NCBI RefSeq assembly: GCF_900107845.1
Contig: NZ_FNRM01000002.1
Coordinates: 519,312-583,311 of the forward strand
DNA: 64,000 nt
Reading direction: 5' to 3'
From: Alkalimonas amylolytica
GTDB lineage: Bacteria > Pseudomonadota > Gammaproteobacteria > Enterobacterales > Alteromonadaceae
A program made the position numbers and the translations under genes. Positions 17,352 to 25,978 of this stretch are shown piece after piece. Numbering within the stretch: the stretch's first letter is position 1; every line of letters starts with the position of its first letter. The notes beneath the pieces were generated by a model. The model was not told the DNA's origin and did not search any database. It saw nothing but the letters and a program-made list of their open reading frames with translations.

Positions 17352-17558
17352 CTAGGCAACTTCGTGAGCTAAGTCAAAATCTTGCTGTGTGTGTAGCAAA
17401 GTTTCATTATGCAAAATTTGACTGGCTTGGCAGGTACACTGACCGCACTGGCTGCCTAAACCGCTGCAGGCACGCAGTTCACGCATCGAGCGCACACCAT
17501 TGGCAACATGTTGCTTAATGGCTTTGTCGGTCACAGCTTTGCACAGGCAAACGTACAT
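17352..17558 (-). CDS. bfd: Bacterioferritin-associated ferredoxin
   Basis: A 68-residue [2Fe-2S] protein that reduces bacterioferritin to release stored iron. The four cluster cysteines are in the Bfd arrangement CLC (C4, C6) and CGQC (C38, C41), within YVCLCKAVTDKAI and RACSGLGSQCGQC. The length is close to the E. coli protein (64). It is monocistronic. A candidate Fur box lies about 40 bases upstream, consistent with induction under iron limitation in other gammaproteobacteria. Bacterioferritin itself is not in the window. Confidence 0.92.
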   Translation of the reverse strand: MYVCLCKAVTDKAIKQHVANGVRSMRELRACSGLGSQCGQCTCQASQILHNETLLHTQQDFDLAHEVA

Positions 17559-17598
17559 AGGATCACTCCTCAGTTGATAGGGTGATCATAATCTAATT

Positions 17599-17617
17599 AA
17601 TAACTATTATCAATAGT
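17599..17617 (-). promoter_or_regulatory. Candidate Fur box upstream of bfd
   Basis: On the minus strand this reads ACTATTGATAATAGTTATT, close to the Fur consensus of two inverted ATAAT-type hexamers around a GATAAT centre. It lies about 41 bases before the bfd start in an AT-rich leader. The match is by eye; the target gene is a classic iron-starvation gene, which raises the likelihood. Confidence 0.55.
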
Positions 17618-17661
17618 ATTTATCGATTGAAGCTCTCATCGTTCTCTGTTTGTGATAAATC

Positions 17662-17686
17662 ACCCCCTCTTTCATAAAGAGGGGGT
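17662..17686 (-). terminator. Strong hairpin after the ABC permease gene
   Basis: ACCCCCTCTTT (17662-17672), loop CAT, AAAGAGGGGGT (17676-17686): an 11-bp perfect stem just downstream of the natB-like stop. The following bases on the minus strand (GATTTATC) are only moderately T-rich. It could be a terminator or a copy of a dispersed palindrome; the flank TTAGGGGCAGAGTTACCG also runs into the gene's stop codon. Confidence 0.5.
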
Positions 17687-17697
17687 TAGGGGCAGAG

Positions 17698-18900
17698 TTA
17701 CCGAAACAACACCTTCTCTTGCTGAAACCAGTGGACACAGAAAGCGACTAAAGCGCCGGCCAGTACCACGGTGGATGCAAAGATCATCATCAGCAAACCA
17801 TAATCAACAGTGCCTTTAATCAACTCTTTGATGGCTAGCGCTACATTGGTCAGTGGAATCATGGCTGTGGTAGTGGTCAAATTCACACCTGGCAAAATAG
17901 CAGCCACCAATGGCATTAACACGATAAAGGACAAGGGACTCATGTAATTTTGTGCTTCTTTAAAGGTTTTGGCATAGATGGAAATCGCCAGTAGTAAAGA
18001 AGCAAAAATAGCCGAGATGGGCAGCAGCATCAGGAAGATCAGCAGCAAATCGGTGATAGAGATACTCGACATCACATTAGCCACTACATCCAGGCCAGCA
18101 AAAGAACTTATCACCGCTGTCCAGACCCCCAGACTGACGACTGTAATCAGGGTTGTCGCCAAACCTGTGGTCAATACCGTCAGAAACTTACCCAGCACAA
18201 TGGCCGTTCGGCTCACCGGACAGATCAATAAGGTTTCCAGGGTACCGCGCTCTTTTTCGCCAGCGCCCATATCAATGGCCGGATAAGAAGCACCCATCAG
18301 GCAAATCGGGATCAGAATATAGGCAATAAAGGCGCCGATTTTCTCTCCGATGTTTTCTCGGGTATCCGCGGTATCGATGCGGCGCACTTCGACCGGCTTT
18401 AAAATGGCTTGTAAGCGTTCCGGATCCACCCCAAGTTGACTTAGGTTGGTCATTTGCAGATCTTCGGTAAATTTACGCATCAGCTCATTAAAGTACTGAA
18501 ACATAAAGTCCAGCTGCGAGGATTGATTGTAAATCAATTGCCACTCGCTTTGCTCTACCGCAGACTGACGTTGTTTAAAATCAGCCGGGATCACCAGCGC
18601 CATATCAAAATCACCGGCCCGGATTGCCGCAATCAGCTGGCTCGGTTCAGCCAGGTCGGATTCTATCCGGCGAAAGTTTTTATGGTAAAACAGCGCTTCA
18701 GCAAACTGCGGTGCCTGATCGGCATTGACGATTACATAGCGGTGCTCTTCCTGCATCGCCTTACTGGTGGTGGTGCTGAGCACCAGCCCCATCACGCCAA
18801 ACAGCACCGGGAAAATCAGGATTGGCAGCAAAATAACAAAAATCAGTGTTTTCTTGTCACGCATTAGCTCGGTGAGTTCTTTAAAATACACTTGCCACAT
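17698..18900 (-). CDS. natB: ABC-2 type exporter permease (NatB-like)
   Basis: A 400-residue membrane subunit. A first hydrophobic helix (LIFVILLPILIFPVLFGVMG) is followed by a large extracytoplasmic domain (about 45-190) and a C-terminal block of five helices, including LLICPVSRTAIVLGKFL, the conserved cytoplasmic coupling helix after GAGEKERGTLETL. This layout is that of NatB/YhaP-type exporters, which in Bacillus extrude Na+. The substrate here cannot be read from sequence. Its start codon overlaps the stop of the ATPase gene (TGATG), so the two are translated together. Confidence 0.82.
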   Translation of the reverse strand: MWQVYFKELTELMRDKKTLIFVILLPILIFPVLFGVMGLVLSTTTSKAMQEEHRYVIVNADQAPQFAEALFYHKNFRRIESDLAEPSQLIAAIRAGDFDMALVIPADFKQRQSAVEQSEWQLIYNQSSQLDFMFQYFNELMRKFTEDLQMTNLSQLGVDPERLQAILKPVEVRRIDTADTRENIGEKIGAFIAYILIPICLMGASYPAIDMGAGEKERGTLETLLICPVSRTAIVLGKFLTVLTTGLATTLITVVSLGVWTAVISSFAGLDVVANVMSSISITDLLLIFLMLLPISAIFASLLLAISIYAKTFKEAQNYMSPLSFIVLMPLVAAILPGVNLTTTTAMIPLTNVALAIKELIKGTVDYGLLMMIFASTVVLAGALVAFCVHWFQQEKVLFR

Positions 18901-19706
18901 CAGGCTACTCCTTGTGCCGTTGCTGTTTCCGGCTGATTAATCACAGATAAAAAGGCTTCGCGCAGATCGCCACTGGGAGTGCACTGCCGGAAGGCTTCGA
19001 TGCTGCCGGAAAAGGTGCTGATGCCTTTATCAATCACCACCACCCGATCACACAGGGCAGCCACTTCGTCCAGGTGATGGGTTGAGAAGATAACCGGTGT
19101 TTTCAGTGCTTTAAGTGACTGAATAAAATCCAGTACGGTTTGCACCGTCATAATATCGAGGCCGGTGGTCGGCTCATCCAGAATCACCACCTTGGGACTG
19201 TGTACCACAGCCCGCGCGATGGCGGTTTTTTGCTTCATGCCGGTGGACATATTGTCGGCGCGGCGATTGGCAAAATCATGCATGTTCAGCAACGTGAACA
19301 GCTCATCGATGCGCTGGCGCAAAGCGGACTCTTTCATGCCGTGCAAGCGGCCAAAGTAAGCAATATTCTCAAATGCCGTTAACTTGCCATACAGGCCAGT
19401 ATCAGCGGATAAAAAACCAATTTGCTGGCGTGCTTTCAGGGGTTGTTTCAGGACATCGACACCATTGATCAGGACCGTACCGCCATCTGGTTTTAAGGCG
19501 GTGGAGAGCATGCGCAAAGTGGTGGTTTTACCGGCCCCATTGGGTCCAAGCAAACCAAGCACCTCACCCTGGTCGCAATGAAAGCTGACATCACGTACCG
19601 AATGAAAGGCCGTCTTACTGTATCGAACATCCTGCTTTTCACTTTCAGACAGTTTGGATCCCTTACCAAGCGCAAAGGCCTTGGCCAGGTTGTTAATTTC
19701 GATCAT
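18900..19706 (-). CDS. natA: ABC exporter ATP-binding protein (NatA-like)
   Basis: A 268-residue ATPase partner of the permease immediately downstream. Walker [18 protein letters not shown] (around 50-66), signature [18 protein letters not shown] (around 145), Walker [17 protein letters not shown] and H-loop STHHLDE are all present. The start at 19706 is chosen because [11 protein letters not shown] aligns with the family start and AAGGAC precedes it; the longer frame to 19748 has no supporting site. The insertion [18 protein letters not shown] after the first strand is a feature of NatA-type proteins. Substrate uncertain: Na+ or another small molecule. Confidence 0.85.
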   Translation of the reverse strand: MIEINNLAKAFALGKGSKLSESEKQDVRYSKTAFHSVRDVSFHCDQGEVLGLLGPNGAGKTTTLRMLSTALKPDGGTVLINGVDVLKQPLKARQQIGFLSADTGLYGKLTAFENIAYFGRLHGMKESALRQRIDELFTLLNMHDFANRRADNMSTGMKQKTAIARAVVHSPKVVILDEPTTGLDIMTVQTVLDFIQSLKALKTPVIFSTHHLDEVAALCDRVVVIDKGISTFSGSIEAFRQCTPSGDLREAFLSVINQPETATAQGVA

Positions 19707-19937
19707 CCTCGAGTCCTTCTGGGGTGTAAAGTCATAATGATGAAGCAATGATGACTGGCTTCAGCTGGCACAGCAAGCTTGCTCAATCCAGTCATAAAAC
19801 GAGACTGTATTATTCAAGAGGGGCGAATGAATAGCAATTTGCTTTCGACGTTTTCCGCTTGCAAAAATGTAAGCAGATTTTAGAGGCTGCCTTTTACTGC
19901 GGTTAAAAAGGTTTTGCTATGAAGATACAGCCCTGCT

Positions 19938-20078
19938 TATCTGGTCCAGCGTATGGTGTTACGTTGCCAGTTACCATCGCCATTGTAATCAAAAAGTACT
20001 GTTGGTAGATGATCGGCTCATAGGGTTGTTTGTACTGTGTGCCTGATAACTTATCGTGACATAGCGAATGGCATTATC
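19938..20078 (-). pseudogene. Possible decayed 3' gene fragment in a 396-base gap
   Basis: The gap 19707-20102 has no intact gene. On the minus strand three frame segments join into one plausible protein tail: DNAIRYVTISYQA (20078-20040), then GTQYKQPYEPIIYQQYF, then FDYNGDGNWQRNTIRWTR with a TAA at 19940-19938. One extra T in the run of five at the second junction would restore the frame; the first junction needs another small indel. It directly follows the secreted-protein gene at 20103-20639. The rest of the gap (19707-19930) shows only a short palindrome AGCAAGCTTGCT and no recognisable promoter. Confidence 0.3.
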
Positions 20079-20102
20079 CGAATTTCCTACCCCAAATAGA
20101 TA

Positions 20103-20639
20103 TTATCTTTCCGCTGGTAAGAGCGAGCAGTCCAACTCCATACCGGTTGCTAAGGTTGCTAACAACGCCTTTTGACTGTCGACAAACCACTCGTCAGTTT
20201 CCTTGTCTTTCACTTTGGCACCGCGAAGGGTCGCGATCCAGCCACCAGATCCAGGATCAAATAATGCATTGAAGTAGCTATTGCCGCTGGTGATGGCAGT
20301 ATTGATGCGCTTTTGGATCACCAGTACCAGCACTTCCTTTTGACAAACCTGGCTATAAAAAGCGTCCAACAACGACGGGTCTTCACGCCTTGGGTCTTGC
20401 CCAATCCAGCTGTCGACCTGCTCACCTGACCTGTTTTGCAAACGGACATAAATATCCGTTTCATCGCCTTGAATAAAAATCCCTGCCTTTTGCAAAGCCG
20501 ATTCCGTAAGTTTCGGCGTTTGTTCGTAGGCATTAAAGACGACAACGTTGGGTATAGCCCCATCGCGCAAAAAACAGGGTGCAGATGCCCCTGAGCTCCA
20601 CAGTAAAATAACCAGAAAAAACCAAGTGGAATGTGCCAT
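20103..20639 (-). CDS. Exported protein of unknown function
   Basis: 178 residues with an N-terminal signal peptide (MAHSTWFFLVILLWSSGASA, cleavage after about 20). Three cysteines are visible in the mature part (C22, about C95, about C170). It contains VVVFNAYEQTPKLTESAL, YVRLQNRSGEQVDSWIGQDP and QVCQKEVLVLVIQKRIN; the last looks like a buried strand. I recognise no family. It follows the lipoprotein gene by 30 bases in the same direction, so the two are probably an operon of envelope proteins. A frameshifted remnant lies directly downstream. Confidence 0.6.
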   Translation of the reverse strand: MAHSTWFFLVILLWSSGASAPCFLRDGAIPNVVVFNAYEQTPKLTESALQKAGIFIQGDETDIYVRLQNRSGEQVDSWIGQDPRREDPSLLDAFYSQVCQKEVLVLVIQKRINTAITSGNSYFNALFDPGSGGWIATLRGAKVKDKETDEWFVDSQKALLATLATGMELDCSLLPAER

Positions 20640-20669
20640 CAGCGTATCGTCTATTGGTCTCGTATGACA

Positions 20670-21356
20670 TTACAGCTGCTGTATCGGGTTATCCTGATAG
20701 CGACCGGTCCAATGCGTATTGGGTAATGCGATGCACCACTGCCAAAAGGCATCGTACAAAGCATCAAGCCGTCCATTACTGTCGAAGCTGAAGTTGGGCG
20801 CCAACTCTATGTAATACAGATGCAGATCATTTTCTAACGATTGTCCTTTGTTAGGAGCATACTTGTTTAGGTAAGCTTGATAGAGTTGTTGCCCATACTG
20901 CCGGGTGGCTTCATCCTCAGCATCCTTCGAACCATGCAAATAGGTGCTGGCCATTATTCCATCCGATTGCATCGCAGTTTTATGGCAGAGTTTTATTTGC
21001 TCAATCACATTCGTATTGGTTGTGAGGCTATTGAGACGATGATGCGACATCTGGGCCAACTGCATGGGGTCCGTGGTATTGAAAGAATCAAGCGGGAAAT
21101 ACAGCATGTGGGTGCGCTGGATATCGTGTTGCTGCACTAACTGCTGAGCCGATGGTCCTGCTGCATCAGGTACCACCGCTGTATCATCTGGATGACCATC
21201 CAGTTCCCAATGGTAGTCATCATCAATAAAAGCTGATGTTTCGCTGTCCGGCTCGTAGTTGTCAAAACTGGCATCGCTGCAGCCAATAAAGATGAAGCCA
21301 GTAAAAACCCCCAACAGCATCATGGCAGGAGTTGATAAAGATATGTTTATATTCAT
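20670..21356 (-). CDS. Predicted lipoprotein of unknown function
   Basis: 228 residues. The signal region MMLLGVFTGFIFIGC ends in a plausible lipobox (FIGC, C26); aspartate at +3 rather than +2 suggests outer-membrane sorting. The mature protein is acidic near the N-terminus (DNYEPDSETSAFIDDDYHWE) and contains a helical central part with HKTAMQSDGIMAS and TRQYGQQLYQAYLNKYAP. No family was recognised. It is the first gene of the pair with the exported protein downstream. The 234 bases upstream (21357-21590) are AT-rich with A-runs, the likely promoter region, but no clear -35/-10 pair can be singled out. Confidence 0.6.
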   Translation of the reverse strand: MNINISLSTPAMMLLGVFTGFIFIGCSDASFDNYEPDSETSAFIDDDYHWELDGHPDDTAVVPDAAGPSAQQLVQQHDIQRTHMLYFPLDSFNTTDPMQLAQMSHHRLNSLTTNTNVIEQIKLCHKTAMQSDGIMASTYLHGSKDAEDEATRQYGQQLYQAYLNKYAPNKGQSLENDLHLYYIELAPNFSFDSNGRLDALYDAFWQWCIALPNTHWTGRYQDNPIQQL

Positions 21357-21590
21357 TTTTTGAACTCTGTCAGAGGTAATGTGGGTTTGTTTGTGCTGTC
21401 TCAGTAAGGGTGATTCTGTTCATTCAGAAGCTCCTTTTCACGTAAAAACTCCCTAAAAGCCGAAAAAACCAATCATTAACAAAAAAAATCGATGATATTT
21501 CAATTGAAGCATTTAAGCAAAAAAATTATTACTTCAATCCCGTTATAGAGGCCAGCCAATGGGGCTTTGCCGACGCTCGCTGTTATTGCG

Positions 21591-22412
21591 CTAGTGTTGC
21601 CTTTTTGGGCGGAAATAATCGGTATTGCTGTAAAACGCCAGCTGCTGATTGTCCGCATGCCACCCTGGCACACCAAGCAGTGGCAGTGGTGTCAGCTGTG
21701 TCTTTTGCAATAAGTACTCTGATTGCTGACTGATTTGCTGGCACAGTTGCTGATCCAAAAATGCATAACTTTTGCACAGCGGCCAGTGACAAAAGTCTTC
21801 CGGCACCTCGATAAACCAACACTTGGCCGTTAAACCGATAAAAGGCTGTGTGGCCATTTCATAAATGGCATGGCCAAACACCACAGGGCGGATTTGCTGC
21901 CACCACTGCGCTCGCTGCTGCCAGAAAGCGCCGGTCCACTGATGCTGTTGCAGCTGCTGCACCATGCTGCGCTGGGATGGGGTGAAGGCAATCAGTACGC
22001 CGCATTCATCGAGCAAGGTGATTTTATTGCGCAGTACCGTGCGCGGGCTATGCCCTGCCCGTGCTATCTCCTGAATATGTAGCTGATTGAGCAACGCCTT
22101 GGTGTTTGGGAATAAACACCAGATCAAGGCACCGAATAAATCATGCCAATTTTCTGCCCGGGTGGGAATTTGCTGCGTTGCATAAATATAGTCTTCGTAA
22201 TAACGGCCATCCTGCTCCAGCAGCTCGTTGGCGACAAAGCAAAAGTCGGTGCTGCTACGCAAGGTATTCAGCCAATCTGGCTCAGGCCAGTCGCGGCAGC
22301 TGCCGGGTTGAAATAATTGCTGCAAGTCCTGGAAAATTGGATTGCTTTGAAACAGCTCCGCTTGCCAATAAGCCGGTGGGCTAAAACGGGGTTTTATTCG
22401 GGTCGGTTGCAT
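21591..22412 (-). CDS. DUF3025 family protein
   Basis: 273 residues from the ATG at 22412. It matches the general layout of DUF3025: RYYEDYIYATQQIPTRAENWHDLFGALIW near residues 80-108, NALIW-type segment followed by FPNTKALLN, ITLLDECGVLIAF, and a late VFGHAIYEMATQPF block. The WHDLFGALIW and LLDECG segments are the most conserved parts. Function unknown; cytoplasmic. The frame extends upstream to 22493, but MQPTRIKPRF is the family-like start; the ribosome site (GTGAG) is weak. It is divergent from asnB with 152 bases between starts. Confidence 0.75.
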   Translation of the reverse strand: MQPTRIKPRFSPPAYWQAELFQSNPIFQDLQQLFQPGSCRDWPEPDWLNTLRSSTDFCFVANELLEQDGRYYEDYIYATQQIPTRAENWHDLFGALIWCLFPNTKALLNQLHIQEIARAGHSPRTVLRNKITLLDECGVLIAFTPSQRSMVQQLQQHQWTGAFWQQRAQWWQQIRPVVFGHAIYEMATQPFIGLTAKCWFIEVPEDFCHWPLCKSYAFLDQQLCQQISQQSEYLLQKTQLTPLPLLGVPGWHADNQQLAFYSNTDYFRPKRQH

Positions 22413-22564
22413 AAGCTCACTTTGTTGTCGTTTGCTTTGAAAGTTTACCATGAAACAAAGCTGCAAAAAGCACTTGCTTTTTGTGCTGGGCATGGCACAT
22501 TCAGGGGGTACGGATAGCCGTACATACTGCCAAACGAAATTAAACTAATTCTACAGAGGTGAAC

Positions 22565-24229
22565 ATGTGTTCGATATTTGGGGTGCTTGACATCAAAACT
22601 GATGTGAAAGCATTGCGCCAGCAGGCGCTGCAGTTATCTAAGTTGTTACGTCATCGTGGTCCGGACTGGTCTGGGATCTGGAATGACAATAATGCCATCC
22701 TCGCGCACGAGCGCCTGGCCATCGTAGATACTGAAAATGGTGCCCAACCTCTGATTAATGAGCAACGAAATCACATTCTGGCAGTGAATGGTGAGATCTA
22801 TAATCATAAGCAGTTGGAAAAAGAGCTGATATCGCCGTATCCGTTCAAAACCAAGTCGGATTGCGAAGTCATTCTGCCACTGTACTTAGAGCATGGTGTA
22901 AACTTTGTCGATAAGCTACACGGCATGTTTGCTTTTGTGCTGTACGATGCCGAGCAAGAGCGCTACCTGATTGCCCGCGATCACATTGGTATTATTCCGC
23001 TGTATTACGGCTACGATGAGCATGGCCAGCTGTTTGTATCTTCCGAGCTAAAGGCTTTGGTGCCGGTCTGTAAGCAAATTAAAGAGTTCCCGCCAGGGCA
23101 TATTTTTGACAGCAAGGTGGGCAAGCTCGAATCCTACTACCAGCGTGACTGGCAAAGTTTTGATGCGGTGAAAGACAACCCGGCCGATGAAACAGAGCTG
23201 CGTAAAGCGCTGGAACAAAGTGTGAAAAGCCACCTGATGTCGGATGTGCCTTACGGCGTGTTGTTATCCGGCGGCCTGGATTCGTCTTTAATTTCTGCCA
23301 TTGCCCAGCAGTTTGCCAAGCGCCGGGTGGAAGATGACGACCAAACCGAAGCCTGGTGGCCGCGGCTGCACTCCTTTGCGGTCGGCCTGCCCGGCTCACC
23401 GGATCTGGTAGCCGCGCAAAAAGTGGCCGATGCCATTGGTACGGTGCACCACTCGGTACACTTTACAATACAGGAAGCCCTGGATGCACTGCGTGATGTG
23501 ATCTACTTCCTGGAAACCTACGATGTCACCACCATTCGGGCCTCTACCCCGATGTACCTGATGGCGCGTAAAATCAAAGCCATGGGCATTAAGATGGTGC
23601 TGTCGGGTGAAGGCTCGGATGAAATCTTTGGCGGCTACCTGTATTTCCATAAAGCACCGAATGCCAAAGAGTTCCATGAGGAAACCTTGCGCAAAATCAG
23701 CCGCTTGCATATGTTCGACTGCAACCGCGCCAACAAGGCGATGTCGGCCTGGGGTATTGAAGCCCGGGTACCGTTTTTGGACAAAACCTTTATGGATGTG
23801 GCGATGCGCCTGAACCCGGAAGCGAAGATGTGTGGCAAAGGCAAAATGGAAAAACACATTTTGCGCCAGGCCTTTGATGGCTTATTGCCGGATGAAATTT
23901 TATGGCGGCAAAAAGAGCAGTTCTCCGATGGCGTAGGCTACAGCTGGATTGACAGCTTAAAAGCCCATGCCGAGCATGAAATCAGCGATCAGCAAATGGC
24001 CACGGCCAGCTTCCGCTTCCCGGTGAATACACCGGATACCAAAGAAGGCTATTACTACCGGGTGATCTTTGAAGAGCATTTCCCGCATGCAGGTGCCATT
24101 GCCTGTGTACCAGGTGGCAAATCGGTGGCCTGCTCCACACCGGAAGCCCTGGCCTGGGATGCCAAAATGGCGGAAATGACCGATCCATCCGGCCGTGCGG
24201 TGCGCGACGTGCATACCGAGGCTTACTAG
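22565..24229 (+). CDS. asnB: Asparagine synthetase B (glutamine-hydrolysing)
   Basis: Makes asparagine from aspartate with ATP and glutamine. The start is the ATG at 22565, not the GTG six bases upstream, because the class II amidotransferase needs the cysteine right after Met (MCSIFGVL) and AGAGGTG lies at the proper distance. The N-terminal glutaminase domain shows LRHRGPDWSG, HERLAIVD and VNGEIYNH; the C-terminal synthetase domain has the PP-loop LLSGGLDSSLISA (about 230-242) and VLSGEGSDEIFGGY. The 554 residues match E. coli AsnB. It is monocistronic, ending in a clear hairpin. Confidence 0.97.
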   Translation: MCSIFGVLDIKTDVKALRQQALQLSKLLRHRGPDWSGIWNDNNAILAHERLAIVDTENGAQPLINEQRNHILAVNGEIYNHKQLEKELISPYPFKTKSDCEVILPLYLEHGVNFVDKLHGMFAFVLYDAEQERYLIARDHIGIIPLYYGYDEHGQLFVSSELKALVPVCKQIKEFPPGHIFDSKVGKLESYYQRDWQSFDAVKDNPADETELRKALEQSVKSHLMSDVPYGVLLSGGLDSSLISAIAQQFAKRRVEDDDQTEAWWPRLHSFAVGLPGSPDLVAAQKVADAIGTVHHSVHFTIQEALDALRDVIYFLETYDVTTIRASTPMYLMARKIKAMGIKMVLSGEGSDEIFGGYLYFHKAPNAKEFHEETLRKISRLHMFDCNRANKAMSAWGIEARVPFLDKTFMDVAMRLNPEAKMCGKGKMEKHILRQAFDGLLPDEILWRQKEQFSDGVGYSWIDSLKAHAEHEISDQQMATASFRFPVNTPDTKEGYYYRVIFEEHFPHAGAIACVPGGKSVACSTPEALAWDAKMAEMTDPSGRAVRDVHTEAY

Positions 24230-24239
24230 CCATTGATTG

Positions 24240-24277
24240 ACACAGGCTGTTGCTAACGGCGCAGCCTGTGTTTATTT
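24240..24277 (+). terminator. Rho-independent terminator of asnB
   Basis: ACACAGGCTG (24240-24249) and CAGCCTGTGT (24262-24271) form a 10-bp stem with a 12-base loop, followed by TTATTT. It lies 11 bases after the asnB stop. Confidence 0.75.
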
Positions 24278-24416
24278 CAAACCCTTGAAAATGAACTATT
24301 TTTACTTAACTGCTTAGCAGCTGTGCCACTTTCGCATGTCAGCTTGCTTTACATAAGCCCCCGCTAAACTGTCCCTCGCTGTCAATAAGTCTATCAAAAG
24401 CAATTGGTTATCACTT

Positions 24417-24432
24417 TGGCGCGTTTGATGCT
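24417..24432 (+). promoter_or_regulatory. Candidate sigma-54 promoter of the dockerin/cohesin operon
   Basis: TGGCGCG-TTTG-ATGCT fits the -24/-12 sigma-54 pattern TGGCACG-N4-TTGCW, with the invariant GG and GC exactly spaced and two mismatches elsewhere. It is about 78 bases before the first start codon. A nearly identical and better element stands before the other PEP-CTERM gene in the window. No enhancer-binding protein gene is present here. Confidence 0.6.
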
Positions 24433-24509
24433 TATTAGCAACTGCTGTAATTACCTGCATATTCAGCATTAATGCGGGTTTCTGCTTTGTTAAAAGGAGA
24501 AACTTAGCG

Positions 24510-24872
24510 ATGAAACCTAAACACAACACTCGAATCAGTATGGGCTGCATAAAGCCCCTTGCCATCGCCATCAGCTGTGTATTCAGCAGCATGGTACTGG
24601 CGACAACACCAAGTTTATCAGGCCCATCCCAAGCGGTTGCTGGCGATATTGTCCAACTGAAAGGCCACCACCTCCCACTCAACAGCTCGTTACGGATTGA
24701 AGTGCACTCCGACGATAGCTCACACAGCGAGTTGATTGAGGTCGGTGCGGATGGTAGTACCAATTTCCAGCTGTACACCAGTGTGGAAGGGACTTACCGG
24801 GTGTTGATGTTTGATGAGCAACATCAGCTTATCACTTCAACTCTGGTGCTGGTGCGGCCGGCAGGAGACTAA
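24510..24872 (+). CDS. Small secreted protein, first gene of the dockerin/cohesin operon
   Basis: 120 residues with a long n-region and signal peptide (hydrophobic PLAIAISCVFSSMVLA, cleavage near residue 32). The mature 88 residues (SLSGPSQAVAGDIVQLKGHH, then IEVHSDDSSHSELIEVGADG and VLMFDEQHQLI) look like a single all-beta, Ig-like or IPT-type domain. No family is recognised. The ribosome site AGGAG is present. Only 2 bases separate it from the TolB-like lipoprotein gene, so they are co-transcribed. It may be a periplasmic or surface accessory of the propeller proteins. Confidence 0.7.
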   Translation: MKPKHNTRISMGCIKPLAIAISCVFSSMVLATTPSLSGPSQAVAGDIVQLKGHHLPLNSSLRIEVHSDDSSHSELIEVGADGSTNFQLYTSVEGTYRVLMFDEQHQLITSTLVLVRPAGD

Positions 24873-24874
24873 CC

Positions 24875-25978
24875 ATGCTTCGTTACCTAGTGCTTCTGTC
24901 TATTTCGACAGGGCTGGTGCCTGGTTGTGTCCTGAGCACAGAGGCCTCCCTATTGGATCATCCGGTTGCCTTCATCTCAATGCGGCACGAGCATGTGCAG
25001 ATCTTTACCACCTTAGGTATAGGTAAAGAGCAAGCATTAACTGAAGGGCAATACAATGACCTGCAACCCGTGTGGTCACCTGATGGCCGCCACATCGCCT
25101 TTAGTTCGGTACGGGATGGTGTGTCGGCTATTTATTTGCTGGATCTGGCACAGAAAAGCACTTCGCGCTTGCATGCGACTTCGGATTGGCAGACCTCCCC
25201 TTCCTGGTCCCCTGACGGCCGTACTATCGCCTTTATTGCCAGTACGCCAGATCAGCCTGGTGCTGCTATCCATGCAGTCGACGTCGTCGATGGTCACCTT
25301 ACCGTGCTGGCACAAGATGGCTACGATAAAGGGCCTGGAGCCCCGGTATGGTCGAACGATGGCAGATACCTGGCTTTTGTTGGTGACCACCAGGGCGGTT
25401 CCAGCGAGATCTGGCTGGTCGCCAGCGATGGCTCTGGCTTAACCCCCATCAGTACAGCGGTATCGTCACGCAAGAAAGCCCAGCCAGCACTGTCGCCCGA
25501 TGGGCGTTATCTGGCGTTTATCGCCGATATGCGAGGCCACTCTGCGCTGATGAAAGCAGATCTGGTAACAGGGGAGGTCAGCAACCTGACATCCGAGTAT
25601 CCGGCGGCCTATGAAACACCGCGCTGGTCTTCCGATGGGTCGATGCTGGCCTTTGCCAGCTCACGCGATGATCCAGACAAAACACGCATGGACATTTTCG
25701 TCATGAACGCCGATGGCACGGCTGTTCGCAACCTGACCCAGCATCCTGGGGAGGACTTTAATCCGCAATGGATGCCAGACAATCAGACCATTGTTTTTAT
25801 GAGTCTGAGAACCGGTACGGCCCAGCTCTGGACGTTCCATCTACCCAGCCAGCAAAGCGGGCGGCTAACCAACAACCAATTCCACGATATGGATCAGGTA
25901 CCACAGCCTGCATCAGTGTTGTTCCTGCACACTGCGGCATCTGACTTACACGGAGTAATGCGTCATGAAACCGACTAA
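24875..25978 (+). CDS. TolB-like beta-propeller lipoprotein
   Basis: 367 residues. The signal peptide MLRYLVLLSISTGLVPGC ends in a lipobox (VPGC, C18). The mature part consists of WD40-like PD40 repeats, recognisable as PVWSPDGRHIAFSSVRDG, PSWSPDGRTIAFIAS, PVWSNDGRYLAFVGDHQGG, PALSPDGRYLAFIADM, PRWSSDGSMLAFASSRDD and PQWMPDNQTIVFMSLRTG, which would make a six-bladed propeller as in TolB. It lacks the TolB N-terminal domain and is not beside tol/pal genes, so it is a TolB-like paralogue and not TolB. AGGAG precedes the start, and its 3' end overlaps the next gene by 14 bases. Confidence 0.85.
   Translation: MLRYLVLLSISTGLVPGCVLSTEASLLDHPVAFISMRHEHVQIFTTLGIGKEQALTEGQYNDLQPVWSPDGRHIAFSSVRDGVSAIYLLDLAQKSTSRLHATSDWQTSPSWSPDGRTIAFIASTPDQPGAAIHAVDVVDGHLTVLAQDGYDKGPGAPVWSNDGRYLAFVGDHQGGSSEIWLVASDGSGLTPISTAVSSRKKAQPALSPDGRYLAFIADMRGHSALMKADLVTGEVSNLTSEYPAAYETPRWSSDGSMLAFASSRDDPDKTRMDIFVMNADGTAVRNLTQHPGEDFNPQWMPDNQTIVFMSLRTGTAQLWTFHLPSQQSGRLTNNQFHDMDQVPQPASVLFLHTAASDLHGVMRHETD

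Noticed and set aside
17662-17686. Long GC-rich hairpin considered as a sixth member of the GTNAY hairpin arrays.
   Set aside because: The natB stop lies in a GTTAC as in the arrays, but the stem is 11 bp, the spacing to the core is longer and there is only one unit; kept as a terminator-like hairpin.
23396-24233. Several minus-strand frames of 75-150 codons opposite asnB.
   Set aside because: Shadow frames of a conserved gene with strong codon bias; no ribosome sites and no plausible protein sequence.
24314-24778. 154-codon minus-strand frame over the start of the dockerin/cohesin operon.
   Set aside because: Antisense to the secreted-protein gene, no signal or family resemblance, and it would run through the sigma-54 promoter.
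24875-25978. TolB of the Tol-Pal system.
   Set aside because: PD40 blades match, but there is a lipobox, no TolB N-terminal domain, and no tolQRA, pal or cpoB nearby.
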